NCBI RefSeq assembly: GCF_014653575.1
Contig: NZ_BNAQ01000006.1
Coordinates: forward strand, 124,001-188,000
Length of the DNA stretch: 64,000 nucleotides
Origin: Sphingomonas glacialis
GTDB lineage: Bacteria; Pseudomonadota; Alphaproteobacteria; Sphingomonadales; Sphingomonadaceae
Direction of reading: 5' to 3'
This document shows positions 51,899 to 61,405 of this stretch, in pieces. Every line of letters begins with the position of its first letter. Within the stretch, counting starts at the first letter, position 1. The notes under the pieces are model-generated. The model did no database searches, had not been told where the DNA came from, and was given only the letters and a program-made list of their open reading frames with translations. Made by a program: the position numbers and the translations under genes.

Positions 51899-52824
51899 GC
51901 TGGGCCGATCCGGTCGGCGAGCATCCGGCCGGACAGCCACGCGCTTTCGATCCGCGGCGCGACCAGCCAGTCGCCGACCGCGCCGATGCGCTTGGCGGGA
52001 TTCCACAGCGCCCCGTGCTGTGTCGCCCTGACGCGGGCATAGCGCCAGCGGTGACCGATCCGGACGGTGGGCGGGGGCAGTGCGCGCGTGGCTTGGTCCG
52101 CCAGCGCGGCGAGCAAAGCGTCTACGACGCTCTCGGCCGCATCCTCGAGATGTAGGCGGGACCAGTCCGGCGTCGCCTGGAGCACCCAGGCTTCCCCAGC
52201 GCCGCGTCCGGGCTTGGCGCTGTTGCGGGCCGCCCAGCCGAGGATGCCGGTGTCGCGGAGAATGTCGGTTGCTATCGCGATCGGTTCGTCGAACGCCAGC
52301 ATCGCGGTCCAGCACGGTGCCGACGGGCACGCCTGCGCCATCGCCGCCATCGCGGGATCATGCGCGACCAGCAGCGGTGCTGCCTGCTCGGCAGGCGTCG
52401 CGATCACGACCGCGTCGAACGCCATGTCCGAAGCAGGATCGAGCTTCCAGACCGCGCCGTCCTGGCGGATCGTGTCGACCTTGGTGGTCCAGTGGACGTC
52501 CAACCGCTCGGCGATGGCCTTGACCACCGCGCTCATCCCGGGCGTTCCGACCCAGGCATCGTCCCCCGCGCTCGGCCATGCCGCCGTGACGTTCGCGGCG
52601 GCCCACTGCGCGACTTGCGCGGCAAAGGCGGAATCGCGTGCCGTGAAATATTGCGCGCCGTGGTCGAAGGCGACGTCGCCGTCGGGTCCGGGCGCGCGCC
52701 GCGTCGCCATCCGCCCGCCGGGCCCGCGCCCTTTGTCGAACATCAGGACGGTGTGGCCGCGGGCCTGCAGCGTTTCAGCGCAGGACGCCCCTGCGATCCC
52801 TGCGCCGACGATGGCGATCTTCAT
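51895..52824 (-). CDS. Renalase-like NAD(P)/FAD-dependent oxidoreductase
   Basis: A 309-residue flavoprotein with GAGIAGASCAETLQARGH at the N-terminus and the second motif FDKGRGPGGRMATRR, typical of bacterial renalase-like amine-oxidase-fold proteins. A C-terminal FAD contact (IGAVGDWLV) is present. It converges with crtI and their stops overlap by 4 nt. The family oxidises isomeric NAD(P)H or amines in known members. A role in the light block is only suggested by position. Confidence 0.86.
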   Translation of the reverse strand: MKIAIVGAGIAGASCAETLQARGHTVLMFDKGRGPGGRMATRRAPGPDGDVAFDHGAQYFTARDSAFAAQVAQWAAANVTAAWPSAGDDAWVGTPGMSAVVKAIAERLDVHWTTKVDTIRQDGAVWKLDPASDMAFDAVVIATPAEQAAPLLVAHDPAMAAMAQACPSAPCWTAMLAFDEPIAIATDILRDTGILGWAARNSAKPGRGAGEAWVLQATPDWSRLHLEDAAESVVDALLAALADQATRALPPPTVRIGHRWRYARVRATQHGALWNPAKRIGAVGDWLVAPRIESAWLSGRMLADRIGPA

Positions 52825-52899
52825 TCGAGTTCCCGTCCGATAGGCACGACGTGTGACACCGGCGGCGCTATAAAGACCAAGCGCCGCCGGTGTCGACGG

Positions 52900-53325
52900 T
52901 CAGGCCTTGGGCAAGATCACGGCGTCGATGACGTGAATCACGCCGTTCGTGCACTCGATGTCGGCAGTGACGACCTTCGCGCCGTCGACGGTCACGCCAT
53001 TCGTTCCATCGACATGGACGGTCGCACCGCCGGCAGTGGCCGGGTCGAGCACCTGGCCGGCGACATCAGCCGCCATCACCTTGCCGGGAACGACGTGGAG
53101 GAGGAGGATCGCGGTCAGCTGGTCCTTGTTCTCGGGCTTGACGAGCGTCTCGACGGTCCCTGCGGGCAGGGCTGCGAACGCGTCGTCCGACGGCGCGAAC
53201 ACGGTGAAGGGACCGGCCCCTTTCAGCGTCTCGACAAGGCCAGCGGCAGTCACCGCGGCGACCAGGGTCGAGAAGGAACCCGCAGCAACGGCGGTATCGA
53301 CGATATCGTGGCGTGGATCGGTCAT
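52900..53325 (-). CDS. Fasciclin-domain protein
   Basis: A 141-residue single FAS1 domain: DIVDTAVAAGSFSTLVAAVT, TVFAPSDDAFAALPAGTV, LLLHVVPGKVMAADV and NGVIHVIDAVILPK. FAS1 proteins are usually exported, but no signal peptide is seen here from the ATG at 53325, which has AAAGGA about 7 nt upstream. It lies 75 bp before the renalase-like gene in the same direction. The function of cytoplasmic FAS1 proteins is unknown. Confidence 0.9.
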   Translation of the reverse strand: MTDPRHDIVDTAVAAGSFSTLVAAVTAAGLVETLKGAGPFTVFAPSDDAFAALPAGTVETLVKPENKDQLTAILLLHVVPGKVMAADVAGQVLDPATAGGATVHVDGTNGVTVDGAKVVTADIECTNGVIHVIDAVILPKA

Positions 53326-53691
53326 TATGGAATCCTTTGGCTGGGCCGGTGTCGCGCCTGAAGTCAGCGCATACCGCCTCTTGCGAGTTGGTATCGCTGC
53401 GCCCCGACGCTGCGTCGCCTTCCCATAGTGACAGCGGACTCCCAATACGGGCTTTGGCCCACCTTGGCGTTCACCTCTCCGATAATTGCCCCGGATATGC
53501 GATCCCGCCGTCCCCTTGATGCTGCTGCGTTGGGTGAAGGGGCCGTCACGCGGTGCAATCCGTACGCCCCTGTAACACAGCGAGCGCGCGATGCCGCGCC
53601 CATCGCGTTCGCGCTCAGGAGAACTAGCTCTCGAACGCGGCCTTGCTGAGATTGTCGAGCGTAGCCGATCCGCCGATCGGCAACGGTGCGA
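53326..53691. other. Intergenic region between fasciclin and M3 peptidase genes
   Basis: No convincing gene is seen. It should hold the fasciclin promoter on the minus strand and the end of the peptidase transcript. Apart from the hairpin at 53664-53681, no motif was recognised. Confidence 0.5.
53664..53681 (-). terminator. Hairpin after the M3 peptidase gene
   Basis: A perfect 7-bp stem GCCGATC/GATCGGC with a 4-nt loop starts 11 bp past the peptidase stop on the minus strand. There is no T-run, so it may be a weak terminator or a 3'-end stabiliser. Confidence 0.4.
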
Positions 53692-55755
53692 TCAGCCGTC
53701 AGTGTGCATCGCTAGGCCATGACGGACGAGAATTGCCTGCGGGTCCGCATCGCGACCGCGGAAGGCGCGGAAGCTCTCTGCGGCTGGACGACTGGCGCCG
53801 CGCGAAAGCACCTCTTCGCGAAACAGAGCGGCGGTGGCGCGGTCGACCAATCCTGCCTCCGCAAAACGCTGGAACCCGTCCGCCGCAAGCACTTCCGCCC
53901 ACAGATAGCTGTAATAGCCCGATGCATAGCCGCCGGCGAAGATATGGGTGAAGCCGTGCGGGAAGCGGTGCCATGCCGGTGGGTGGACCACCGCGACCTC
54001 GTCGCGCACCGCCTCGATCACCTCCATCGGGTCGCTGCCCAGCGTGCCCAGATGCAGCAGCAGGTCGAACAGCGCGAATTCCACCTGGCGGACGACGAAC
54101 ATGCCCGACAGGAACCGGCGCGCCGCCACCAGCGTGTCGAACACCCCGTCTGGCAACCGCGCACCGGTTTGGTGATGGCCCGACATGCCGCTCAGCACGT
54201 CGCGGTCCCAGGCGAAATCCTCCATCAACTGGCTCGGCAGCTCGATCGCATCCCATTCGAACCCGTTGGTGCCGGCAATGCTGGGACGATCGACGCGGGT
54301 GAACAAATGGTGCAGGCAATGCCCGGTCTCGTGCAGGAAGGTGACCACTTCCCGGTGGGTGAGCAGCGAAGGGCTTGCCTCGGTTTTCGGTGCGAAGTTG
54401 CAGACGAGATAGGCGACCGGCACCTGTCGTCTGTTGCCATCCTTCAGCCGCGGACGCGCCTGCGCCATCCACGCGCCGCCGCGCTTGCCGCTGCGGGCGT
54501 GCAGGTCGACATAGATACCGGCGATGACCGCGCCATCCTCGTCCGTCACGTCGTAATAGCAGGCATCGGGATGATAGACGGGCACGTCGGCGCGCGCGAT
54601 CATGCGGATGCCGAACAGACGATCGAGCAGCCGCTGCCAGCCGGCGATGACGCGTTCGACGGGAAAATAAGCGCGCACCGCCTGCTCGTCGACGGCATAG
54701 CGCGCGGCGCGCAGCCGATCCGAGACATAGGCCAGATCCCAGGGTTGAAGCGCCGCGATCCCCAGATGGTCGGCGGCGTACCCCGCCAGCTCGGCATATT
54801 CGCGGGTCGCGGCAGGCTTCGCCCGGCGGCCGAGATCGCGGAGAAAAGCCAGCACCGCGCCGGCGTCGGGTGCCATCTTGGTGGCCAGCGACCAAGCGAC
54901 CGGATCGGTGAAGCCGAGCAACCGCGCACCCTTGCGCCGCAGGTCCAGGATCGCCGCGATCCGGCTCGAATTGTCGAACTGGTCCGCATGCGGTCCCTGA
55001 TCCGATGCGCGCGTGCCAAATGCGGTATACACCCGCTCGCGCAGGCCGCGGTCCTCGGCAAACGTCAGGACGGCGTTCACGCTCGGCATCTGGAGCGTCA
55101 CGACCCATCCGGGCAGTCCGCGCGCGGCGGCCGCGGCGGCGAACATCGCCGTGTCGGCCTCCGAAATGCCGGCCAACAAGGCCGCATCCTCGACATGCTC
55201 GAACCAGGCGTCGGTCGCATCGAGCACGGCGTTGCCGAATGCGGTCGACAGGTGCGACAATTCGACCGAGATCGCCGCAAAGCGCGCGCGCTCCGCTGCC
55301 TCCAATGCGACGCCTGCCAAGGCGAAATCGCGGATCCTGTGCTCGACGGCGGCGCGGTCGGGATCCGCCAGCGCCGCGAATTCCGGGGTCGTGGTGAGCG
55401 CGACGAGCACTGCATACACCGCCTGATTCTGCATCACCTGCAGGCTGTTTTCGACCAACCTTTCCTGCCCGGCCACGAAAGCGGCGCGCAGTTCGGGCGT
55501 GTCGGCGACAGCGTGCAGGTGCGAAACCGCAGACCAGACCGCCGTGATCGCAGTGTCTGCCCGCTCGAGCGGCAACCATGCCTCGGCAAAGCTGCTCGGC
55601 TGCGTCGCAACGATCCGCGCAACCACCGCGCGATGGTCGGCAATGACCTTGTCGAGCGCGGGCGCAACGTGCTCCGGCCGGATATCGCCGAAACGCGGCA
55701 GGTCCAGCGTGTCGAGCAGAGGGTTCGTCATCGTTTCATCCACTTCAGGTTTCAA
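53692..55755 (-). CDS. prlC: M3-family oligopeptidase (oligopeptidase A-like)
   Basis: A 687-residue cytosolic zinc metallopeptidase. The HExxH motif is in FLHETGHCLHHLF (His475, Glu476, His479), and the third ligand glutamate lies in GFEWDAIELPSQLMED. FPHGFTHIFAGGYASGYYSYLWAEV is the conserved M3 C-terminal block. It has no signal peptide. MTNPLLDTL, 8 residues in (55731), is an alternative start. It degrades short peptides, and its neighbours do not suggest a special role. Confidence 0.94.
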   Translation of the reverse strand: MKPEVDETMTNPLLDTLDLPRFGDIRPEHVAPALDKVIADHRAVVARIVATQPSSFAEAWLPLERADTAITAVWSAVSHLHAVADTPELRAAFVAGQERLVENSLQVMQNQAVYAVLVALTTTPEFAALADPDRAAVEHRIRDFALAGVALEAAERARFAAISVELSHLSTAFGNAVLDATDAWFEHVEDAALLAGISEADTAMFAAAAAARGLPGWVVTLQMPSVNAVLTFAEDRGLRERVYTAFGTRASDQGPHADQFDNSSRIAAILDLRRKGARLLGFTDPVAWSLATKMAPDAGAVLAFLRDLGRRAKPAATREYAELAGYAADHLGIAALQPWDLAYVSDRLRAARYAVDEQAVRAYFPVERVIAGWQRLLDRLFGIRMIARADVPVYHPDACYYDVTDEDGAVIAGIYVDLHARSGKRGGAWMAQARPRLKDGNRRQVPVAYLVCNFAPKTEASPSLLTHREVVTFLHETGHCLHHLFTRVDRPSIAGTNGFEWDAIELPSQLMEDFAWDRDVLSGMSGHHQTGARLPDGVFDTLVAARRFLSGMFVVRQVEFALFDLLLHLGTLGSDPMEVIEAVRDEVAVVHPPAWHRFPHGFTHIFAGGYASGYYSYLWAEVLAADGFQRFAEAGLVDRATAALFREEVLSRGASRPAAESFRAFRGRDADPQAILVRHGLAMHTDG

Positions 55756-55876
55756 ACCATCAACGCGGTATCGACGCCGTCGGCGGCAATCGCACGGGCT
55801 TTATTTCCGGCGAGGAGGGGCTCGGCTGTCAGCTACGCTGGTGGGCACCAAAGCTCGATTGGGGTGTTTCGACCTG

Positions 55877-57022
55877 ATGACCATCTCCGAGCCCGTCAAC
55901 GCAAACCGTGCCGCCACTCACGGACGTGCGCCCTTGCGGATCGCCGTTATCGCGCATCTTCGTCATCCGATTGCAATGCCGTTCATGGGCGGCATGGAAG
56001 CGCATTGTCATCAGCTCGTCACAGCGCTGGTCGCCCGCGGCCATGAGGTCACGCTGTTCGCCAGCGGCGACAGCGACCCTGCGCTGCCGCTTCACCCCAT
56101 CGCCGAACGCCATTACGAGGCCGTGCTGCCGTGGGCGCAATGGCACGGAACACGCGACCTCACCGCATTCCAAGACGTCGCCTTCGGTCACGCCTGGGAC
56201 GAGATCGCCGGAGGGGACTTCGATATCGTTCACAACAACACGATGCACCCGACGTTGCACGTGCTCGCCAAGCGCGATCGCAAACCGATGGTGACGTCGC
56301 TCCACGTCCCTCCTTTCGCGGGCCTCGCCGACTCGATCGCGGCCAATATTGCGGCCTGGATGCTTCAGACGACCACGTCGCAGGCGCATCTGGCCACGTG
56401 GTGGACTACCCCGCCCGACACTGCATCGGTCGTCCATAACGGCATCGACACCGCACGCTGGCAATTCCGCTCGACCGGCAACGGTCGGGCGGTCTGGGCG
56501 GGGCGCATAACGCCGAACAAGGGCACCGCCGTCGCGCTCGAGGCGGCGCGTCTGGCCGGCATAGGCCTGGACGTGATCGGGCCGATCGACTGCATGGATT
56601 ACTTCACCGATCACGTCGCACCGCTGCTCGACGAGGCCCGGGTCTATCATGGCCATCTGGGCGGTGAGGCGTTGGTCGATGCGATCGGCGCGGCATCGGT
56701 CTTGCTCTCGACCCCGATGTGGGACGAACCGTTCGGCCTCATCGCCGCGGAAGCGCTCGCGTGCGGCGTCCCCGTCGCAGCGCTCGATCGCGGGGCGATG
56801 CACGAAGTCGTGGGCGATTGCGGCGCGCTCGCGACCGACGCGGCGACGCTTGCCGAGGCTATCGGTCGCGCCCGAGCGTTTCCGCGTGCCGCATGCCGGG
56901 ACCGCGTGACACGCGAGTTCTCGCTGACATCGATGCTCGACGGGTATGCAGCCGCCTATGCCGCCGCGATCGCGGGCGCGCGCGCCTCGAGCTGCGCCAG
57001 CACGACCGAGGTGCTCGCATAG
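55877..57022 (+). CDS. GT4-family glycosyltransferase
   Basis: A 381-residue GT-B protein. RIAVIAHLRHPIAMPFMGGMEAH forms the N-terminal glycine-rich acceptor loop, VVHNGID starts the C-terminal domain, and TPMWDEPFGLIAAEALACGVPV is the sugar-nucleotide E-x7-E type motif. Substrates are unknown. It converges with the GT2 gene downstream, and their coding ends overlap by 67 bp. Its start is divergent from the peptidase gene across 121 bp. Confidence 0.9.
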   Translation: MTISEPVNANRAATHGRAPLRIAVIAHLRHPIAMPFMGGMEAHCHQLVTALVARGHEVTLFASGDSDPALPLHPIAERHYEAVLPWAQWHGTRDLTAFQDVAFGHAWDEIAGGDFDIVHNNTMHPTLHVLAKRDRKPMVTSLHVPPFAGLADSIAANIAAWMLQTTTSQAHLATWWTTPPDTASVVHNGIDTARWQFRSTGNGRAVWAGRITPNKGTAVALEAARLAGIGLDVIGPIDCMDYFTDHVAPLLDEARVYHGHLGGEALVDAIGAASVLLSTPMWDEPFGLIAAEALACGVPVAALDRGAMHEVVGDCGALATDAATLAEAIGRARAFPRAACRDRVTREFSLTSMLDGYAAAYAAAIAGARASSCASTTEVLA

Positions 57023-57867
57023 GGCTGGTCGGCCTGCTGGCGGGTCAGCGCCAGATCGTCCTCGCCGACCTCCCGCAACCGAACATGCTCGCCATCGCGC
57101 AGCGTGATCAAGCCCATCAGCGTGAACGCCTTGAGCCAATGCTCCATCGTGAAATGCCCCCATTTGTCGCGGAAGCGCGCGGCGTTGGCGATCACGCTGT
57201 CGATATGGTGGACGGGCGGCATGTGGTGCGGGTGGTATTGATGATAGACTCGCGCGCCGCGCACCCAGTTGATCGGCACGCCCGCGGTCATCGCGACGCG
57301 CCCGAAATCGGTGTCCTCCCCGCCGTAACCGACATAGCGTTCGTCGAAACCGCCGAGTGCGACGAACGTCGCGCGCCGCATCGCGAAGTTGAGCGACCAG
57401 AAACAGCGATAGTCGGTGCAATCGCCCAGCGCCTCGACCGGTGGCCCCGCCCGGTCCGAATGCTTGACCCCGATCGCGGCGAACCGGTCGAAATCGAGCC
57501 CCTCCGCGGTGGCGCCCGACGGCAGGTACAAGACCTCCCCCATCAGCACCGCGTCGACCGATCGCAACTGCGCCAGATAGTCCGCGACGAGCGACGGCTC
57601 GGGAATGCAGTCGACGTCGAGAAAGATCAGATGCTCACCGTGCGCTGCCTCGGCGGCGGTATTCCGCGCCGATGCCAACGGGATGCCGTCGGCCCCCATC
57701 AGGATTTGCCGCACCGGAAACCGTGTCTCGGGCAAGTCATACGCTTCGTTTTGCATCACCGCGATCACCAACTCGTCGGGCGTTTCCGTCTGCAGATCGA
57801 GGGCACGGACGACGTTGACCAAATGCGCCGAGCGACCATGGGCGAGCGTACAGATCGAGACGGTCAT
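56956..57867 (-). CDS. GT2-family glycosyltransferase
   Basis: A 303-residue GT-A protein. TVSICTLAHGRSAHLVNVV starts the nucleotide-sugar domain, and the metal-binding DxD is in IFLDVDCIPEP. FAMRRATFVALGGFDERYVGYGGEDTDFG is the galactosyltransferase-type acceptor motif. Its ATG overlaps the stop of the GT28-like gene upstream, so it is the third gene of a minus-strand operon headed by the sucrose-phosphate synthase fusion. Confidence 0.9.
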   Translation of the reverse strand: MTVSICTLAHGRSAHLVNVVRALDLQTETPDELVIAVMQNEAYDLPETRFPVRQILMGADGIPLASARNTAAEAAHGEHLIFLDVDCIPEPSLVADYLAQLRSVDAVLMGEVLYLPSGATAEGLDFDRFAAIGVKHSDRAGPPVEALGDCTDYRCFWSLNFAMRRATFVALGGFDERYVGYGGEDTDFGRVAMTAGVPINWVRGARVYHQYHPHHMPPVHHIDSVIANAARFRDKWGHFTMEHWLKAFTLMGLITLRDGEHVRLREVGEDDLALTRQQADQPYASTSVVLAQLEARAPAIAAA

Positions 57868-59024
57868 GACAGGCTTTCACAAAGGAGCTGATCGACAGGG
57901 GCGAGTTCGGGCGATGCCGCGACCCGGGGCGGCGCCCAGGCCGAGTCCGCGACGCGCGACAGCCATGCGGCGACATCCCGTGCCGCAGTGGCGTCGTAGA
58001 GCGCGCGTTGCCGCGACAGGTCGAGCGACGCAGCGTGCGCCCAGGCCTGGGTCCAGGCGCCGACATGCGACGGCCAATGCTCGAGCATGGTCGCCGCGCC
58101 GGCGTGATCGAGCATCCGCGCTTTCCACAGCTGTTCGTCGAAATAGCGCCATTCGGGCACGACGATCCACGGGCGCCCGACCGCCGCTATCATATGGACC
58201 GTCGTATTGCCGGCCGAGGAGACGACGCGATCCGCGGCCGCGATATACAGCGCGGGCGTATCGACCCACCCGAGATGCCGGAGGTTGCCGGGCGCCGTCG
58301 CGTGCCACTCGTGTTCGACCGACCCGATCGTCAGCCAGAGCACGTTCGGCTCGGCCCGCGCGCCAAGCGTGAGCGGGGTCGCGGGCGTGCCGCTACCCCC
58401 GCCCCCGGCGATCACGACGACGATCTCGGCATCGAGCGGCAGGCCAAGCGCAGTCCGCGCAGCGTCGCGCTCGATCGTGTCGACCGCAACCCCAACGCCT
58501 GGCGCATAGTGCGTCTTTGCGAGCATCCACGCCGGCCGCCCCGGCTGTTCGAGCGTCGGCGCATAGGGTGCCAAGATCCCCAGCGCCGATTCATACGCCG
58601 CCATATGCCCCGGATCGTTACGGTCGCCGTGCTGGAGGACGCTTATGCACGGAACCGACGCGATCCGGGCGAGCTGCGCGAGTTCGGCCGATACGTCGGT
58701 GATGAACAGTGCAGGCTGGGCGGTATCGAACCACGACGCGATGACCGCGACAGCGTGCGTGATGCTCTTCCAGCCGAGCGGCGCGCAATGGAGGTTCGCG
58801 GGCGTCGGTGCGTTTGCCAGACCGGCCGGTTCGTCGCCGACCGCTTCGAACAGCGACGGGATCGTGCGCACCGTGACGTTCGCGGCAAGCGGCGGGAAGA
58901 TGTCGGCGCGCGCCGAGAAGAGCACCACCGGACGGTCAGCGGGCAAGGCATTGACGATCGCCGCGGCGCGCTCGGCATGGCCGCGCCCCTGATGATGGAC
59001 GAAATAGCCGATCGGCCGCGTCAT
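57864..59024 (-). CDS. MurG/GT28-like glycosyltransferase
   Basis: A 386-residue GT-B protein. The N-terminal GYFVHHQGRGHAERAAAIVN is a MurG/UGT-type acceptor loop, and VSSAGNTTVHMIAAVGRPWIVVP resembles the nucleotide-sugar loop of GT28/GT1 enzymes. The ATG at 59024 overlaps the stop of the upstream fusion gene (ATGA). The acceptor is unknown. It works presumably on the same product as the adjacent synthase and GT2. Confidence 0.85.
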   Translation of the reverse strand: MTRPIGYFVHHQGRGHAERAAAIVNALPADRPVVLFSARADIFPPLAANVTVRTIPSLFEAVGDEPAGLANAPTPANLHCAPLGWKSITHAVAVIASWFDTAQPALFITDVSAELAQLARIASVPCISVLQHGDRNDPGHMAAYESALGILAPYAPTLEQPGRPAWMLAKTHYAPGVGVAVDTIERDAARTALGLPLDAEIVVVIAGGGGSGTPATPLTLGARAEPNVLWLTIGSVEHEWHATAPGNLRHLGWVDTPALYIAAADRVVSSAGNTTVHMIAAVGRPWIVVPEWRYFDEQLWKARMLDHAGAATMLEHWPSHVGAWTQAWAHAASLDLSRQRALYDATAARDVAAWLSRVADSAWAPPRVAASPELAPVDQLLCESLS

Positions 59025-61060
59025 GCCGCGCGCGCCATGGCAAAGGCGCGCATACCCTCGACGACGCCGGCGGCATGCGCGCGGCGTGCGAGGTAGATCG
59101 TCGGACGCCCGATCAGTTCGGCAAGCTCGGTGCTGTAATTGGCGACGAGGATGCCGTTCTGGCACTGCGCGAGCATATCGAGATCGTTGCCGCTATCGCC
59201 GGCGGCATAGACCTGATCGGGTGCGACCCCCAAGGCGCGCGCCGCCCATTGCATCGCGGCACCCTTGCCGGCGCGCGTCGGAACGATGTCGAGCAACCGC
59301 CCGTGACTGTGGATCACGCGCACCGGCAGATCGGCGACCGCGCTGCGGATGGCAGCGACCACCGCGGGCTCCTCGGCGAAATAGCTGCGCTTGTGGCGGC
59401 GTTGCTCGACCGCCGGCTGGCGCTCGACGCCTGCAAGGCCCGAGACGCGCGCATCGACCGCTGCCGGATCCCAGCCGCGATCGATGTGCGCGGCATAGTC
59501 GGCGTCCGCGACGAGCCGCGCGCCGTGACGCCAGTAGATTTCGGCGCCGACCGAGGTGATCAGGACGTCGGGCGCGGGTTGCCCCCATTCGCCGAGCAAT
59601 CGCTCGGCTTCCTGCAGCGACCGCCCGGTCGCGACACCGAAGGCGAGGTTGGGTTCAGCCTCGAGATACGCCGCCATGCCGAGTGCGCCGACGGTGCACC
59701 CCGTCAGCGTATTGTCGATATCGCAGAGCAATAACCGCGAGGGGCGCGGTTTCGCCGGGGCGACCGTGGCAAGACCCTCGACGATCGCGACGAACCGCGC
59801 CGCATAGCCATGCCAGTCGAGCGCCCGCGCATTTACGCGTCCGGCGCTCGACGCCCGCGCCCATGCCATCTCGTCGTCGAGCAATGTCGTGATCGCAGCC
59901 GCGAAGCTCGCGGGATCGCGCGGATCGGCGACCATGCCGTGGCCCAGTCGCGCGACGATGTCGGCAGGACCGCCGTGGCACGTCGCCACCACCGGCAGCC
60001 CGTGCAGGGCCGCTTCGGTCAGCGTCAATCCGTAAGGTTCGGTCAGCGCGGGATTGACGAAGATGCCCCGCGTTTCGCGGGCAAGCGCGTAAAGCGCGGC
60101 AACATCGTCGGCGGTATGGCGCTTCGGCAGCGCCAGCGTCCCGTAAAGATCGTGGCGGTCGAGTCCGGCCAGCAGGCCCGCGATCACGCTGCGCTGTTCA
60201 TCCTCGCCCGTGTGGGGGCCGTCGCGCAGACCCGCGACAATCACCAGATTGGCGCGATCGCGTAGCCCGGCATCGGCCGCGAAAAGGTCGATCAGCCCGC
60301 CGAGGTTCTTTTTCGCAACGGGCCGTGCGATCGCGAGGATCATCGGCTTGTCGGGATCGCGCAGGAACGGCGCGATCAACGCGCGGGCGCGGGTCAAATC
60401 GCTTGGCGTGGTCTGCGCGAGCCCGGCCCCGGGCGGGACACAATGGATCTTTGCGGGGCACGCCGCGGGATACGCCATCAGCTGCCGCTCGGCCTCGTCG
60501 CGCGACGATGCAATAATCGCATCGGCGGCAGCGATCGCGCGATTCTCCTCGGCGATCCGCGACGCCATCGCCTCGCTAAGCCCCGTCGCATGGTTCGCCT
60601 TGTCGATGCCGAGCGAATGCGCGGTGTAGACGAAGGGAATGTCGAAACGATCGCGCACCGCCGCAGCGACGTCGGCCGCGTCGGCGAAATGGGCATGAAT
60701 AACATCGGGGCGCCGCTCGAGCGTCGCGATGTGCGCGATCAACGCCTCGGCGAAAGCGGGACGATCGGCCGCCGCAGCGCCCTTGCAGAGGTATTGCCGA
60801 TCGGCGGTTCCGATGCGACGGATCGCGAGTTTTTCGGTGATCGGCTCGAACGGGACCGCATAGGCTGCACCTAGAGTCCCGTCTTCGATCAAGCGCGTGA
60901 CGATCTCGACCCGGTTGACATCGCCGCGTTGCGCCAACGCCTGGGCGGCCCCCAGCGCATAGGTAATATGTCCACCGGTATCTTCGGTCAGGCCGAATTC
61001 GATGGGCGGGCCTTTAAGGCACCCGCCAAGGGCAATCGACATGATGAACAAGGGACGCAA
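59021..61060 (-). CDS. Sucrose-phosphate synthase-phosphatase fusion
   Basis: About 679 residues. The GT4-type synthase half (1 to about 430) has GPPIEFGLTEDTGGHITYALG (the substrate loop typical of sucrose-phosphate synthases), HAHFADAADVAA, and TEPYGLTLTEAALHGLPVVA. The HAD phosphatase half (about 443-679) starts with LLLCDIDNTLTG and ends with GDSGNDLDML. Together they would make a free disaccharide such as sucrose from NDP-glucose and a sugar phosphate. The start is uncertain: TTG 61060 keeps the first beta-strand; TTG 61051 and ATG 61042 are alternatives. Confidence 0.88.
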   Translation of the reverse strand: MRPLFIMSIALGGCLKGPPIEFGLTEDTGGHITYALGAAQALAQRGDVNRVEIVTRLIEDGTLGAAYAVPFEPITEKLAIRRIGTADRQYLCKGAAAADRPAFAEALIAHIATLERRPDVIHAHFADAADVAAAVRDRFDIPFVYTAHSLGIDKANHATGLSEAMASRIAEENRAIAAADAIIASSRDEAERQLMAYPAACPAKIHCVPPGAGLAQTTPSDLTRARALIAPFLRDPDKPMILAIARPVAKKNLGGLIDLFAADAGLRDRANLVIVAGLRDGPHTGEDEQRSVIAGLLAGLDRHDLYGTLALPKRHTADDVAALYALARETRGIFVNPALTEPYGLTLTEAALHGLPVVATCHGGPADIVARLGHGMVADPRDPASFAAAITTLLDDEMAWARASSAGRVNARALDWHGYAARFVAIVEGLATVAPAKPRPSRLLLCDIDNTLTGCTVGALGMAAYLEAEPNLAFGVATGRSLQEAERLLGEWGQPAPDVLITSVGAEIYWRHGARLVADADYAAHIDRGWDPAAVDARVSGLAGVERQPAVEQRRHKRSYFAEEPAVVAAIRSAVADLPVRVIHSHGRLLDIVPTRAGKGAAMQWAARALGVAPDQVYAAGDSGNDLDMLAQCQNGILVANYSTELAELIGRPTIYLARRAHAAGVVEGMRAFAMARAA

Positions 61061-61405
61061 AACCTCAAGTCACGGGATAGGTGCTCCTGCCGGAGCCGAC
61101 CCCATTAACGCAGGGTTCATGGTGAGGTTGCGCATGCGAACCCCAATTGCCCTGGATTTTATATTGATTTGCATCAGCGCGAAGGCTCCTACTCTTTAGT
61201 GGGCGGGTACTTCGACGCATGACATCGCCCTGCACTTACGGCCTGAGGCGTCGAATCCGCGAGACACGCGTTCAGCGGTGATGTGGAGGTCGAGAATGCG
61301 CGCAGAAAATAAAATACCCAGAAGACCTGGGCAGATTGGCATCGTCGAAATCGGGCACGATTGGATCCTTCGGACCGCTCTCATTTTCCCCGCGTCAGGT
61401 CGCCC
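61061..61405. other. Divergent intergenic region of the glycan cluster
   Basis: 345 bp with AT-richer stretches near 61155-61200 and 61304-61316 that stand out from the GC-rich surroundings. It must hold promoters for the synthase-fusion operon (minus) and the GT2/PIG-L operon (plus). It also contains a minus-strand terminator-like hairpin described separately. No gene is seen. Confidence 0.55.
61304..61333 (-). terminator. Intrinsic terminator on the minus strand
   Basis: Read on the minus strand, TGCCCAG-GTCTT-CTGGGTA forms a 7-bp stem (one G-U) followed by TTTTATTTTC. This is the best-formed rho-independent terminator in the window. No annotated minus-strand gene ends here, so it closes an unseen transcript or blocks antisense reading. 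Confidence 0.6.
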
